From NCBI RefSeq assembly GCF_000622225.1, contig NZ_JHWD01000008.1, forward strand, positions 1 to 64,000: DNA of 64,000 nt, written 5' to 3'. A model generated the notes under the pieces. That model was given only the letters and a program-made list of their open reading frames with translations. It ran no database searches and had not been told where the DNA came from. Shown piece by piece: positions 41,355 to 55,117 of this stretch (its first letter is position 1; each line of letters opens with the position of its first letter). Origin of the DNA: Roseomonas mucosa ATCC BAA-692. GTDB taxonomy: Bacteria; Pseudomonadota; Alphaproteobacteria; Acetobacterales; Acetobacteraceae. The translations under genes and the position numbers were made by a program.

Positions 41355-41402
41355 CCCGGCAGCACGGCGCCGAATCGCGCATTCCCGCCGGAACCCGGCC
41401 AC

Positions 41403-42725
41403 TCAACCCGGAAAGAACCGGTTCCCCGGCCGTGGCAGGCCCAGATGCTCGCGCAACGTCTGCCCCGCATAGTCGCGCCGGAAGATTCCGCGCCGCTGCA
41501 GTTCCGGCACCAGCTTCCGCACCACCGCCTCCAGCCCGCCGGGCAGCCAGGAGAACATGACGTTGAACCCGTCGGAGCCACGCTCCACGAGCCACTGCTC
41601 CATCTCGTCCGCGACGCTGCGCGGCGTGCCGACGAAGGCGAGCCCCGCATAGCTGCCGGCCCGCTGGGCGAGCTGCCGGATCGTGAGGTTCTCCCGCCGC
41701 GCCAGCTCGACCATCCGCTCCCGCGCGCTGCGGCTGGCATTGGTCTCGGGGATCTCGGGCAGCGGCCCGTCCGGGTCGTAGCCGGAAACGTCATGGCCCA
41801 GCATCCCGTTCAGCGAGGCGATGCCGCTGTCGTAATGCACCAGGGAATCCAGCCGGCGACGCTCCTCCTGCGCCTCCTCGATGCTGTCGGCCACGACGAG
41901 GAAGGCCGCGGGAAGGATCTTCAGGTGGTCCGGGTCGCGCCCCAGTGCCTCCATGCGGCCCTTCACGTCGCGGTAGAAGCTCTTGCCGGCTTCCAGATTC
42001 GGCGAGGCCCCGAACACCACCTCCGCCGTCTCGGCCGCAAGCTGCCGCCCCGCCTCGGAAGCGCCCGCCTGCACGATGACCGGCCAGCCCTGCACCGGCC
42101 GCGCGATGTTCAACGGCCCGCGTACATTCAGATGGGGTCCGTGATGGTTCAGCACATGCATCCGTGCCGGGTCGAAATAGATCCCGCTTTCCGCATCGCG
42201 GAGGAAGGCATCGTCGGCGAAACTGTCCCAGAGGCCGGTGACCACATCGTAGAACTCGCGCGCACGGTCATAGCGCGCATCGTGCTCCATCTGCGTGTCC
42301 TGACCGAAATTCAGCGCCGCATCTGGATTCGCGGTGGTGACGATGTTCCACCCCGCCCTGCCGCCGCTGAGATGGTCGAGCGAGGCGAAGCGCCGGGCGA
42401 TGTGATAGGGCTCGTCGAAGGTGGTCGAGGCGGTCGCCACCAGCCCGATCCGCTCCGTCGCGCCCGCCAGGGCGGACAGCAGCGTGAAGGGCTCGAAGGA
42501 GGTGACGGTGTGGCTGCGCTTCAGCGCATCCACCGGCATGTCCAGCACGGCCAGATGATCCGCCATGAAGAAGGCGTCGAACTTCGCCTCCTCCAGCCGG
42601 CGCGCGAGATGGCGCAGATGCGCGAAGTTGAAGTTCGCGTCCGGCCAGGCGCCAGGATAGCGCCAGGCACCGGTGTGGATGGCCACGGGGCGCATGAAGG
42701 CGCCCAGGTGCAACTGTCGGGCCAT
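41403..42725 (-). CDS. FMN-dependent LLM-class monooxygenase (NtaA/SnaA/DszA family)
   Basis: 440 residues of the two-component flavin monooxygenase type: LHLGAFMRPVAIHTGAWRYP at the N-terminus, FMADHLAVLD, ATASTTFDEPYHIARRFASL, SGGRAGWNIVTTANP and QAGASEAGRQLAAETAEVVF (flavin phosphate region). Members use FMNH2 supplied by a separate reductase to oxidise nitrilotriacetate, organosulfur or similar compounds. It converges on the ABC importer operon, which might bring in its substrate, but no reductase is nearby and the substrate is unknown. Confidence 0.9.
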   Translation of the reverse strand: MARQLHLGAFMRPVAIHTGAWRYPGAWPDANFNFAHLRHLARRLEEAKFDAFFMADHLAVLDMPVDALKRSHTVTSFEPFTLLSALAGATERIGLVATASTTFDEPYHIARRFASLDHLSGGRAGWNIVTTANPDAALNFGQDTQMEHDARYDRAREFYDVVTGLWDSFADDAFLRDAESGIYFDPARMHVLNHHGPHLNVRGPLNIARPVQGWPVIVQAGASEAGRQLAAETAEVVFGASPNLEAGKSFYRDVKGRMEALGRDPDHLKILPAAFLVVADSIEEAQEERRRLDSLVHYDSGIASLNGMLGHDVSGYDPDGPLPEIPETNASRSARERMVELARRENLTIRQLAQRAGSYAGLAFVGTPRSVADEMEQWLVERGSDGFNVMFSWLPGGLEAVVRKLVPELQRRGIFRRDYAGQTLREHLGLPRPGNRFFPG

Positions 42726-42850
42726 TGAGGATTCCCCCGCCCGATCCGGCGGGATTGCCGGTCGGTTCCCCGGGGATCTGGAGACGTGCCCACCGTCTTT
42801 CCAGCCATGGCGCCGCCGGAGCCCCGCGCGGCGGCGCCAGCCATGAAAAA

Positions 42851-42876
42851 AGGGCGGGAGCCGAAGCTCCCGCCCT
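42851..42876 (-). terminator. rho-independent terminator after sucB
   Basis: An 11-bp perfect stem AGGGCGGGAGC / GCTCCCGCCCT; on the minus strand the loop is TTCG and the stem is followed by TTTTTT, the strongest terminator pattern in the window. It lies 44 bp past the sucB stop and ends the mdh-suc transcript. Confidence 0.92.
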
Positions 42877-42919
42877 CCTTCCTCGCATCCACCGGGGCAT
42901 TGCCCCGGCGGCGTCGGCC

Positions 42920-44167
42920 TCAGAGGCCCAGCATCAGGCGGCGCGGGTCCTCGATGCCTTCCTTCACGCGGACCAGGAAGCTCACCGCCTCCTTGCCGTC
43001 CACGATCCGGTGGTCGTAGCTCAGCGCCAGGTACATCATCGGACGGATCTCGATCTTGCCGCCCACCGCCATCGGGCGCTCCTGGATCTTGTGCATGCCC
43101 AGAATGCCCGACTGCGGCGGGTTCAGGATCGGCGTGCTCATCAGCGAGCCGTAGATGCCGCCATTGGTGATGGTGAAGGAGCCGCCGGCCAGCTCCTCCA
43201 GCTTCAGCTGGCCGTCACGGGCACGCTTGCCGAAGCCGGAGATCGCCTTCTCGATCTCCGCGAAGGACAGCTCCTGCGCGTTGCGCAGCACCGGCACGAC
43301 GAGGCCGTTCGGCCCGCCGACCGCGATGCCCATGTTCACGAAGTTCTTGTAGACGACGTCGTCGCCGTCGATCTCCGCGTTCACCGCCGGCCATTCCTGA
43401 AGGGCGGCGACACAGGCCTTCACGAAGAAGGACATGAAGCCGAGCTTGGTGCCCTGCTTCTTCTCGAAGGCGTCCTTGTACTCGGCGCGCAGCGCCATCA
43501 CGGCCGACATGTCCACCTCGTTGAAGGTGGTCAGCATGGCGGCGGTGTTCTGCGCCTCCTTCAGCCGGTTGGCGATGGTCTTGCGCAGGCGGGTCATCTT
43601 CACCCGCTCCTCGCCCGCCTGCGGCGCGCGCGGCGCCTTCGGCGCGGCGGGCTTCGCCGGCTCGGAGGCCGGACGGTTCAGGAAGGCCTGCACGTCGCCC
43701 TTCGCGATACGGCCGTCCTTGGCCGAGCCGGCGCCGATCTGCTCGGCGGAGACGCCCTTCTCCGCCATCATCTTGGCGGCGGCCGGCAGCGGCGCGTGCT
43801 CGCCCCCCTTGGTCGGCGTCTCGACACCGCCCGGGCGGGACACGGGGCCGGAAGCCGGGCGCGGCTCCTCGACCTTCGGGGCCGCCGGCGCGGCGGTGGA
43901 GGCGGCCGCCGGCTTGGCGGCCGCGGCGCCGGAGCCCGCGGCGATGGAGCCCAGCAGCGCGCCGACCTCGACCTCGGCGCCCTCGTCGGCGGCGATCGCC
44001 TCCAGCACGCCGGCTTCCGGCGCGTTGACCTCGACCGTGACCTTGTCGGTCTCCAGCTCCACCAGCGGCTCGTCAGCCTTCACCGCCTCGCCGGCCTTCT
44101 TCAGCCAGCGCGCCACGGTCGCGGTGCTGACGCTCTCGCCCAGGGTGGGGACCAGGATATCGCTCAT
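42920..44167 (-). CDS. sucB: 2-oxoglutarate dehydrogenase E2, dihydrolipoyl succinyltransferase
   Basis: 415 residues: one N-terminal lipoyl domain ([20 protein letters not shown], lipoyl Lys in [12 protein letters not shown]), an Ala/Pro-rich linker, the E3/E1-binding domain ([20 protein letters not shown]) and the catalytic domain ending in [17 protein letters not shown] with the active-site His and Asp. It transfers the succinyl group from E1 to CoA and forms the core of the complex. The start at 44167 fits the family; the frame is open to 44281. It follows sucA by 22 bp. Confidence 0.95.
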   Translation of the reverse strand: MSDILVPTLGESVSTATVARWLKKAGEAVKADEPLVELETDKVTVEVNAPEAGVLEAIAADEGAEVEVGALLGSIAAGSGAAAAKPAAASTAAPAAPKVEEPRPASGPVSRPGGVETPTKGGEHAPLPAAAKMMAEKGVSAEQIGAGSAKDGRIAKGDVQAFLNRPASEPAKPAAPKAPRAPQAGEERVKMTRLRKTIANRLKEAQNTAAMLTTFNEVDMSAVMALRAEYKDAFEKKQGTKLGFMSFFVKACVAALQEWPAVNAEIDGDDVVYKNFVNMGIAVGGPNGLVVPVLRNAQELSFAEIEKAISGFGKRARDGQLKLEELAGGSFTITNGGIYGSLMSTPILNPPQSGILGMHKIQERPMAVGGKIEIRPMMYLALSYDHRIVDGKEAVSFLVRVKEGIEDPRRLMLGL

Positions 44168-44189
44168 GGATTCTTCTCGTTCCGTCTCG

Positions 44190-47072
<2,883 letters not shown>

Positions 47073-47251
47073 CGGTCTTCCTCCTGCGAGCCGACCCTCC
47101 GTCGGGCCAGCCGGCTGACGACATGCAAGAACGCCGCCGCTATACTGCGGCGACGTCCGTAAACATAGTGACCATGGCCGGAGGATGGCACCCGCGACAG
47201 GCGGATCAGGCCCGCGTTGCGGAAGAAGGTCCCGCCCCCCGGCCGCGGGGG

Positions 47252-47267
47252 TTCCCCGAAAGGGGAA
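47252..47267. terminator. small hairpin in the sucD-sucA gap
   Basis: TTCCCC-GAAA-GGGGAA, six pairs with a GNRA loop, inside a very GC-rich block (47230-47295) starting just past the sucD stop. It may attenuate or process the transcript between sucD and sucA. Confidence 0.4.
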
Positions 47268-47309
47268 GTGCCCCGGGGCCGGGCCCCGGAGCGGTTCAGG
47301 CCGGACGGT

Positions 47310-48200
47310 TCAGCCCTTGATGGCCTTCATCATGGTCGAGCCCAGCGCGGCCGGGCTGTCGGCCACGAAGATGCCGGCGGAACGCATGGCATCCATCTTG
47401 GCCTCGGCGGTGTCCTTGCCGCCCGAGATCACCGCGCCGGCATGGCCCATGCGGCGGCCCGGAGGCGCCGTGGCGCCGGCGATGAAGCCCACGACCGGCT
47501 TGTAGTTGCTGGAGCCGGGCTTGTTCTCCTGGCCCAGGAACTCGGCCGCGATGATCTCCGACTGGCCGCCGATCTCGCCGATCATCACGATCTGCTTGGT
47601 CTCGGGGTCCGCCAGGAACATCTGGAGAACGTCCAGGAAGTCCGTGCCCTTCACCGGGTCGCCGCCGATGCCCACGCAGGTGGACTGGCCGAGGCCCGCG
47701 GCCGTGGTCTGCGCCACCGCCTCATAGGTCAGGGTGCCGGAGCGGGAGACCACGCCCACCGAGCCGCGCTTGTGGATGTAGCCCGGCATGATGCCGATCT
47801 TGCAGGCTTCCGGGGTGATCACGCCCGGGCAGTTCGGCCCGATCAGGCGGGACTTGGAACCGTCCAGGGCGCGCTTGACCTTGACCATGTCCAGCACCGG
47901 GATGCCCTCGGTGATGCAGACGATCAGCGGGACCTCGGCGGCGATGGCCTCCAGGATCGAGTCGGCGGCAAACGGCGGCGGCACGTAGATGACGGAGGCA
48001 TCGGCGCCCGTCTTCTCCACGCACTCGGCCACCGTGTTGAAGACGGGCAGGCCGATATGGGTCTGCCCGCCCTTGCCCGGGGTCACGCCGCCCACGTAGT
48101 TGGTGCCGTAGGCGATGCCCTGCTCGGCGTGGAAGGTGCCCTGCGACCCGGTGAACCCCTGGGTCATCACCTTGGTGTGCTTGTCGACGAGGATAGCCAT
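47310..48200 (-). CDS. sucD: succinyl-CoA synthetase alpha subunit
   Basis: 296 residues: CoA-binding Rossmann domain ([34 protein letters not shown]) and the ligase domain with the phosphorylated His in [16 protein letters not shown]. With SucC it makes succinate and ATP or GTP from succinyl-CoA. Its ATG lies 3 bp after the sucC stop. Confidence 0.96.
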   Translation of the reverse strand: MAILVDKHTKVMTQGFTGSQGTFHAEQGIAYGTNYVGGVTPGKGGQTHIGLPVFNTVAECVEKTGADASVIYVPPPFAADSILEAIAAEVPLIVCITEGIPVLDMVKVKRALDGSKSRLIGPNCPGVITPEACKIGIMPGYIHKRGSVGVVSRSGTLTYEAVAQTTAAGLGQSTCVGIGGDPVKGTDFLDVLQMFLADPETKQIVMIGEIGGQSEIIAAEFLGQENKPGSSNYKPVVGFIAGATAPPGRRMGHAGAVISGGKDTAEAKMDAMRSAGIFVADSPAALGSTMMKAIKG

Positions 48201-48203
48201 GGT

Positions 48204-49397
48204 TCAGGCCGCCTTCTTCACGGCGTCCACCACCTTCTGGGCGGCGTCGGCGAGGTTGTCCGCGGGGATGATGGCAAGCCCCGATTCGGCCAGGATCTTC
48301 TTGCCGAGGTCCACGTTCGTACCCTCCAGGCGCACCACCAGCGGCACCTTCAGGGTCAGGTTCTTGGCGGCCTGCACGATGCCCGAGGCGATCATGTCGC
48401 ACTTGGCGATGCCGCCGAAGATGTTGACCAGGATGCCCTTGACGTTGCTGTCCGAGGTGATGATCCGGAACGCCTCGGTCACGCGGTCGGCCGTCGCGGT
48501 GCCGCCGACGTCGAGGAAGTTCGCGGGCGAGGAGCCATAGAGCTTGATGATGTCCATGGTGGCCATCGCCAGGCCGGCGCCGTTCACCATGCAGCCGATC
48601 TCGCCATCCAGCGCGACGTAGTTCAGGTCGTTCTTGGCGGCGTCCAGCTCCTTGGGGTCCATCTCCGTCTCGTCGCGGAGGGCCTCCAGGTCCTTGTGCC
48701 GGAACAGCGCGTTGTCGTCGAAGGAGACCTTGGCGTCGAGCGCCACGACCTCGCCCGCGCCGGTCACCACCAGCGGGTTGATCTCGACGATCGCCATGTC
48801 GAGGTCGGTATAGGCCTGGTACATGGCCGTCACGAACTTCGTGAAGACGCCGACCTGCTTGCCCTCCAGCCCGAGGCCGAAGGCGAGCTTGCGCGCGTGC
48901 CAGCCCTGGATGCCGGTGGCCGGATCGACGGCGACCTTGAGGATCTTCTCCGGCTGGTGCTCGGCGACCTCCTCGATCTCCATGCCGCCCTCGGTCGAGG
49001 CCATCACGGTGATGCGCGAGGTCTCGCGGTCCAGCAGGATGGAGAGGTACAGCTCGCGCTTGATGTCGCAGCCGGCCTCCACATAGACCTGGTTGACGAC
49101 CTTGCCCTCGGCGCCGGTCTGCTTGGTGACCAGCGTATGGCCGATCATGGCGGCGGCGGCTTCCTTGGCGGCCTCCGGCTTGACGACGCGCACGCCGCCC
49201 TTGCCGTTCGGGTCGTCCTTGAAGCGGCCCGCGCCGCGCCCGCCGGCATGGATCTGCGACTTCACCACCACCACGGGGCCCGGCAGCTTCTTCGCCGCGG
49301 CCTCGGCCTCCTCCGGGGTCCTGGCGACGTAGCCGTCGAGCACCGCGACGCCGTAGCGGCGCAGCAGCTCCTTGCCCTGGTACTCATGGATGTTCAT
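48204..49397 (-). CDS. sucC: succinyl-CoA synthetase beta subunit
   Basis: 397 residues: an ATP-grasp domain beginning [20 protein letters not shown] with AGGRGAGRF and [20 protein letters not shown], then the CoA-ligase domain ([43 protein letters not shown]). It is the nucleotide-binding partner of SucD, in one operon with it and downstream of mdh. Confidence 0.96.
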   Translation of the reverse strand: MNIHEYQGKELLRRYGVAVLDGYVARTPEEAEAAAKKLPGPVVVVKSQIHAGGRGAGRFKDDPNGKGGVRVVKPEAAKEAAAAMIGHTLVTKQTGAEGKVVNQVYVEAGCDIKRELYLSILLDRETSRITVMASTEGGMEIEEVAEHQPEKILKVAVDPATGIQGWHARKLAFGLGLEGKQVGVFTKFVTAMYQAYTDLDMAIVEINPLVVTGAGEVVALDAKVSFDDNALFRHKDLEALRDETEMDPKELDAAKNDLNYVALDGEIGCMVNGAGLAMATMDIIKLYGSSPANFLDVGGTATADRVTEAFRIITSDSNVKGILVNIFGGIAKCDMIASGIVQAAKNLTLKVPLVVRLEGTNVDLGKKILAESGLAIIPADNLADAAQKVVDAVKKAA

Positions 49398-49426
49398 ACG
49401 GAATCCCCGCTCTCTGGATGCGGAAA

Positions 49427-49447
49427 GGGCCGGGATCGCCCCGGCCC
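49427..49447 (-). terminator. hairpin in the mdh-sucC gap
   Basis: GGGCCGGG / CCCGGCCC, eight pairs with a five-base loop, followed on the minus strand by TTTCC, just past the mdh stop. It probably lowers read-through and so sets mdh above suc expression. Confidence 0.55.
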
Positions 49448-49454
49448 AGGTTTC

Positions 49455-50725
<1,271 letters not shown>

Positions 50726-51274
50726 TCAGAGCGGCATGCAGCGGATCGTGTCGGTATGGCCCCGGGCCAGCGTGGCCAGCGTGCCCTCGGGGCAGGCCAT
50801 CTGCTCGGCATCCGGCGCCGGCAGGCCGGCGTGCCAGACGCTGCGGCGCGGCGTCGCCGCCCGGGCGGAGGAGGCGAAGCTGGCCAGCCGCGCGCCCGTG
50901 CAGTTGCCCCGCGCATCCCGCCGCAGGCAGGTGCCGGAGGCCACGGCCTTCATCTCGGAACGGCTCATCTGCCTGCCCGCCACCACCTGGCGCCCGCCGC
51001 CCCCGGCCTTGGCCGAGCCGCGCGCGGAGCGGCTGGCGGTCGCCTTGCCACGCCCGGTGGCGGTGCCGGCGGACACGCGGCGCAACGACGGCGCGGCGCT
51101 GGCCACCCGCCGGCCGGTCGCCGGCTTCGCCTTGACGCTCCGCGTCACCTGCGTGCCACGATGGCTGTCGCTGCCCTTGCGGGCGGCATCGGCATTCCCC
51201 GCGCCGAGCACCGCCGCCAGGCCACAGCCCGCCAGCACGAACAGAAACTTCCCCCAAACGGATCTACGGCGCAT
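50726..51274 (-). CDS. small secreted basic protein, hypothetical
   Basis: 182 residues from the ATG at 51274, chosen because AGGGGGAAG lies just upstream; an ATG at 51289 would add five. A signal peptide (KFLFVLAGCGLAAVLGAGNA, cleavage near ADA) is followed by a low-complexity basic Ser/Arg/Ala/Gly region (about 35-110). A C-terminal part has four cysteines (SGTCLRRDARGNCTG, EQMACPEGT, DTIRCMPL) that could form two disulfides. No family recognised. It starts 3 bp after the zapE stop, so the two are co-transcribed. Confidence 0.7.
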   Translation of the reverse strand: MRRRSVWGKFLFVLAGCGLAAVLGAGNADAARKGSDSHRGTQVTRSVKAKPATGRRVASAAPSLRRVSAGTATGRGKATASRSARGSAKAGGGGRQVVAGRQMSRSEMKAVASGTCLRRDARGNCTGARLASFASSARAATPRRSVWHAGLPAPDAEQMACPEGTLATLARGHTDTIRCMPL

Positions 51275-51292
51275 GTCTTCCCCCTTCATGCG

Positions 51293-52486
51293 TCAGTTGA
51301 GATGCGGCAGCGCCAGGTATTCCCGGCTCTGCATCTCCATGAGGCGGGAGGCGGTGCGCTGGAACATCTGCGCGTTCTCCCCCCGCTCATAGAGAGTGTC
51401 CGGCTGCGCGGCGGCACTGGCCACCAGCTTGCAGCGGTGCTCGTACAGGGCGTCGATCAGCGTGATGAAGCGACGCGCCTTGTCGTAATTCTCCGGTCCG
51501 AGCCGCGGCACCCCGTCCAGGACCAGGGCATGGAAGCGCTTCGCCAGCGCCAGGTAGTCCCCCGGCCCCAGGAAGACCCCGCAGAGCTCGTCGAAACCGG
51601 CCCGCGCGACGCCCCCATGCGCCTGCGGGACGGTGAAGCTGCGGCCCGGCATCTCGATCCGCGCGGGCTCCCCATGGTCCCGCCCGGTCAGCTCTCGGAA
51701 GGCCGCGTCCAGCGCGCGTTCCGCCCGCCCATCATCCGGGCTGTGCCAGGTGGTGGTCAGGGATCGCCCCCGGTCGCGCCGGTAGTCCTGCCGCGAATCC
51801 AGGAACAGGAGCTCGGTCCGCGCCTGGATCAGGGCGATGAAGGGCAGAAAGGCGTCCCGGCCCGGCTTGCCCTTGAACAGATCCTCCGGCGCCGTGTTGG
51901 ATGTCGCGACCACCACCACCCCACGCGCGAAAAGCGCCCCGAACAGCCGCCCCAGGATCATGGCGTCGGTGATGTCATGCACCTGGAACTCGTCGAAGCA
52001 GAGCAGCGCGGCCTTGGCGGCGATGCTGTCGGCGAGCGGCGGAATCGGGTCGTCGCCGCCCGGATTCTCCCGCTTCCACAGATGGATGCGCCGGTGGCTG
52101 TCCTGCATGAACTGGTGGAAATGGATGCGCTGCTTGCGTGCCACCTGGGCCGTGTCGAAGAACAGGTCCATCAGCATGGACTTGCCCCGCCCGACCTCGC
52201 CCACGAGGTACAGGCCCTTCGGCGCCTCCGGCAGCGTCTCGGCCGCGGGCCTGCGCCGGAACAGCCGGCCCAACAGCCCGCCACCCTCGGCCGGCGGCCC
52301 GGCCAGGGGCTTCGGATCGTAGCCCCGGATGCGCTGCCACAGGTCCTGAAGCCGCTCCGCCGCCTTTTCCTGCGCCGGATCGGGGCGCAGATTGCCCGCC
52401 GCCACCCTGTTCCGGTAAGCGGGAAGCGGCCCTTCCCCCTGGGGAGCCGGGGCGTCAGCGAGACTGCCCGACAACGATCCGTCCAT
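51293..52486 (-). CDS. zapE: ZapE/AFG1-type AAA ATPase
   Basis: 397 residues. P-loop LVGEVGRGKSMLMDLFF (about 95), then RIHFHQFMQDSHRRIH, Walker B LLCFDEFQVHDITDAMI, and VVATSNTAPEDLFKG (sensor 1); all match the AFG1/ZapE family. ZapE acts at the division ring in proteobacteria; the mitochondrial homologue AFG1 takes part in protein quality control. The N-terminal 30 residues are Pro/Ala-rich and poorly conserved, so a start further in is possible. Confidence 0.93.
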   Translation of the reverse strand: MDGSLSGSLADAPAPQGEGPLPAYRNRVAAGNLRPDPAQEKAAERLQDLWQRIRGYDPKPLAGPPAEGGGLLGRLFRRRPAAETLPEAPKGLYLVGEVGRGKSMLMDLFFDTAQVARKQRIHFHQFMQDSHRRIHLWKRENPGGDDPIPPLADSIAAKAALLCFDEFQVHDITDAMILGRLFGALFARGVVVVATSNTAPEDLFKGKPGRDAFLPFIALIQARTELLFLDSRQDYRRDRGRSLTTTWHSPDDGRAERALDAAFRELTGRDHGEPARIEMPGRSFTVPQAHGGVARAGFDELCGVFLGPGDYLALAKRFHALVLDGVPRLGPENYDKARRFITLIDALYEHRCKLVASAAAQPDTLYERGENAQMFQRTASRLMEMQSREYLALPHLN

Positions 52487-52787
52487 CGGAACAGTGTCCT
52501 AGACCGCCGAACCGTTTATCGCAACCGCGTGATGACGGACGGCCGTAACTTTCACGACAGTTGAAGAAAACGCCTCAACCCCGTGTTTCAGCGCGAATTT
52601 CGTTGCCCTGCCTTTGACCTGCCCGCCAGAGGCGCATCCTGTTCCCCGTGGAACGCCGGTGGCGGGTCCCGCTCAGCGTTGCGCTTCCTGGTGGCCCGCA
52701 GGGTCCTGGCGGATAGGGGGTCCCAGGTGAAAGGCGGCGCCTTTCACCTGGGACGGTGCAACGCCGCGGCGAATCCCGTTGTCCGGA
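52487..52787. other. 301-bp intergenic region with repeat copy C
   Basis: No gene. It holds the promoter of zapE (minus), and the dispersed repeat copy C with the long hairpin downstream of the amidohydrolase. Confidence 0.5.
52703..52753. repeat. dispersed intergenic repeat, copy C, with 15-bp hairpin
   Basis: GTCCTGGCGGATAGGGGG (52703-52720) matches copy A (9183-9200) at 17 of 18 bases and is followed at once by a perfect 15-bp stem: TCCCAGGTGAAAGGC with GCCTTTCACCTGGGA around loop GGC (52721-52753). The hairpin is 35 bp past the amidohydrolase stop and may also end its transcript. Confidence 0.7.
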
Positions 52788-53954
52788 TCAGGCGGCGCGC
52801 CTGAAGGCGCCGGCCTCCTGGGGGTGCCACCAGCGCCCGCCGATCACCACGCCCTCGGACAGGATGCGGCGGTCGCCGTTCAGCACCTCGCCGGTCACGT
52901 CCACGTAGTCGAAACTCCCCTCCTTCACCGAGAGGATGGTGGCGTCGCCCGCGCTGCCCGGCTTCAGCGAACCGAGCTCGGGCCGCTTCAGCGCCCTGGC
53001 CGGCTCAACGGTGGAACGGGCGATCACCTCGTCCAGCGGCATGCCGAGGCAAAGGAACTTCGACAGGGTGGTCACCTGGTCGAAGGCCGGGCCGTCGATG
53101 CAGAGCGCATGCACGTCGGAGGAGATGGTGTCCGGCGGGAAGCCGTTGGCCAGCATGGCGCGCGCCGTCCTGAAGGCGAAGCTGCCCTGGCCATGCCCGA
53201 TGTCGAAGATCACCCCCCGCTCGCGCGCCGCCAGCACCACCGGCTTCACCCGGCCCTGGGCGGTGATCGGCGCATTGGGGAAGGGCCGGAAGCAATGCGT
53301 CAGGATGTCGCCGGGCCGCAGCCGCTCCACCACCTCCTCGTAGCTCGGCGGCGGATGGTCGATATGCGCCATGAGCGGCAGGCCGGTCTCGTCGGCCACC
53401 TGCAACGCGATGTCGAGCGGCACCGTGCCGGAATTGCCCGAGGCATGCAGACCGACCCGTACCTTGATGCCCACGATCAGGTCGCGGTTGGCATCGGCCA
53501 CCTGTACCGCCTCGATCGGGTTCATCATGCGCAGGTCACCGCTCTCGCCCACCATCACGCGCTTGGAGAAGCCGTAGATGCCGGCATGGGAGACATGGAG
53601 ATAGGCCAGGATGCGCACCTGGCTGCGCTCGATCACATGGTGGCGGAAGCCCGGCCAGTTGCCCGGCCCGGCGCTGCCCGTGTCCACGGCGGTGGTGACG
53701 CCGGAGATTCGCGCGAAATGCTCCGCATTGATGCCGAGCGAGGTGCCGCCGTCATAGACATGGGTGTGCAGGTCGATCAGCCCGGGCGAGACGATATACC
53801 CCGATACGTCGCGCACATCCGTTTCCGGCCCGGCCTCCAGCCCCTTGCCCAGCTTCGCGACCTTGCCGCCGGAGAAGCCGACATCCATGACACCGTCGAT
53901 CTTCTGCGACGGGTCGATCACCCGCCCGCCGGTGAGGATGAGGTCATAGGACAT
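52788..53954 (-). CDS. amidohydrolase/deacetylase-family metallohydrolase
   Basis: 388 residues from the ATG at 53954 (MSYDLILTGGRVIDPSQKID), where the urease/dihydroorotase-type fold normally starts. Binuclear metal site features: GLIDLHTHVY, a probable carboxylated Lys in VGIKVRVGLHASG, His in LMAHIDHPP and THCFRP, and Asp in ISSDVHALC. It resembles the EF_0837-type deacetylase/amidohydrolase group, of uncertain natural substrate (acylated amino acids or cyclic amides are candidates). It is followed in order on the same strand by unrelated genes. Confidence 0.88.
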   Translation of the reverse strand: MSYDLILTGGRVIDPSQKIDGVMDVGFSGGKVAKLGKGLEAGPETDVRDVSGYIVSPGLIDLHTHVYDGGTSLGINAEHFARISGVTTAVDTGSAGPGNWPGFRHHVIERSQVRILAYLHVSHAGIYGFSKRVMVGESGDLRMMNPIEAVQVADANRDLIVGIKVRVGLHASGNSGTVPLDIALQVADETGLPLMAHIDHPPPSYEEVVERLRPGDILTHCFRPFPNAPITAQGRVKPVVLAARERGVIFDIGHGQGSFAFRTARAMLANGFPPDTISSDVHALCIDGPAFDQVTTLSKFLCLGMPLDEVIARSTVEPARALKRPELGSLKPGSAGDATILSVKEGSFDYVDVTGEVLNGDRRILSEGVVIGGRWWHPQEAGAFRRAA

Positions 53955-54062
53955 GGACAGAGGACTCCCAGGAACAGCGGCCGCGGCAAAGGGCGGCCCG
54001 CAGGCGGCTGCGGACCGTAGAACCCTTCGCCAGGGCTGCAAATGCGTCCCGGGGCGATTCCG

Positions 54063-55070
54063 TCACCCGCTCTCCGCCGCCCGGGCCAGGATCCGCTCCA
54101 CCCAGCGCTGCGATTCCAGCGCCTCCTCCCCGGAAACGGCGGGTGGGCGCCCCATGCGGCAGGCCTCCAGGAAGTCGGCGATCAGCGCCCGGTGGGCATC
54201 ATGCGGGAAGTCCATGATGTTCGCCCCGCTGCCGGTGCTGCCCTCGGCCTCCACCCGCTCCCGCCGCCCATCCGCCCAGGCGAGGTCCAGCGCCCCGCCG
54301 ACCAGGCTGGCCGAGCCCGCGGCGCCGATCACCTCGATCCGCTCCGGCTGCCCCGGCGGAAAGGCGGTGGTGGCCGTCAGCACCCCCGGCGCGCCATTGC
54401 CCAGCCGCAGCAGCGCGGCGACATAGTCCTCCGCCTCCATCCGGTGCAGCGCCGTGGTGCGCGCCTCCGCTGCCGTGACCGCGCCGATCCCGACCAGGGA
54501 GCGGAACAGGTCCAGCGTGTGGATCGCCTGGGTCAGCAGCACGCCGCCGCCATCGCGCGCCAGGGTGCCGCGCCCCGGTTCGTCGTAATAGCTCTGCGGC
54601 CGCCACCAGGGCACGGCCATCGAGGCCGCCTGCACAGCACCCAGAGCCCCACTCTCCAGCACGGCGCGCAGCCGCAGGCTGGCCGGACGGAAACGGTGCT
54701 GCAGCATCACGCCGAGGCAGAGCCCGGCCCGCCGCGCGGCCTCGACCAGGGTCGCGCCCCTGGCCGCATCCAGTTCCAGCGGCTTCTCCACCAGCACATG
54801 CCTGCCGGCATCGAGGCAGCGCCGCGCCACCTCCAGATGCGCCGCCGGCGGGGTGAGCACCAGCACCACCCGCACGCGCGGATCGGCGATGGCGGCCCCG
54901 ATATCCGTCGTGACCGGAAAAGGGAAGTCCCGCGCGAAAGCCGCCGCCCGCTCCTCCGTCCGGCTGGCGGCCCAGACGACCTCGGCCCGGTCCGACAGGT
55001 CCAGCAGGCTGCGCGCATGTGGTTGGGCGGCGGGGCCCAGCCCCACCATCGCGACGCCGATCCGTTCCAT
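54063..55070 (-). CDS. Gfo/Idh/MocA-family oxidoreductase
   Basis: 335 residues from the ATG at 55070, with a GGAGGG site upstream. NAD(P)-binding Rossmann domain (RIGVAMVGLGPAAQPHARSL; VLVLTPPAAHLEVARRCLDA), the catalytic Lys in HVLVEKPLELD, and the C-terminal domain with GGVLLTQAIHTLDLFRSLVG, whose His is the usual catalytic partner. Sugar or inositol dehydrogenases are typical members; the substrate is unknown. It lies 47 bp beyond pgi in the same direction. Confidence 0.9.
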   Translation of the reverse strand: MERIGVAMVGLGPAAQPHARSLLDLSDRAEVVWAASRTEERAAAFARDFPFPVTTDIGAAIADPRVRVVLVLTPPAAHLEVARRCLDAGRHVLVEKPLELDAARGATLVEAARRAGLCLGVMLQHRFRPASLRLRAVLESGALGAVQAASMAVPWWRPQSYYDEPGRGTLARDGGGVLLTQAIHTLDLFRSLVGIGAVTAAEARTTALHRMEAEDYVAALLRLGNGAPGVLTATTAFPPGQPERIEVIGAAGSASLVGGALDLAWADGRRERVEAEGSTGSGANIMDFPHDAHRALIADFLEACRMGRPPAVSGEEALESQRWVERILARAAESG

Positions 55071-55117
55071 GATGCCCTCCCCTCCCGGTGCCACGGCCGG
55101 GCACCCCGGGGAAAAGC

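Larger units (their letters stand above)
41004..41402. other. 399-bp intergenic region with hairpins and a repeat copy
   Basis: No gene. It contains a terminator-like hairpin CCAGGAGCC/GGCTCCTGG (41090-41110), a second hairpin GCCGGAGAGC/GCTCTCCGGC (41148-41170) that belongs to the dispersed repeat (copy B), and the end of the convergent monooxygenase gene. Confidence 0.6.
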
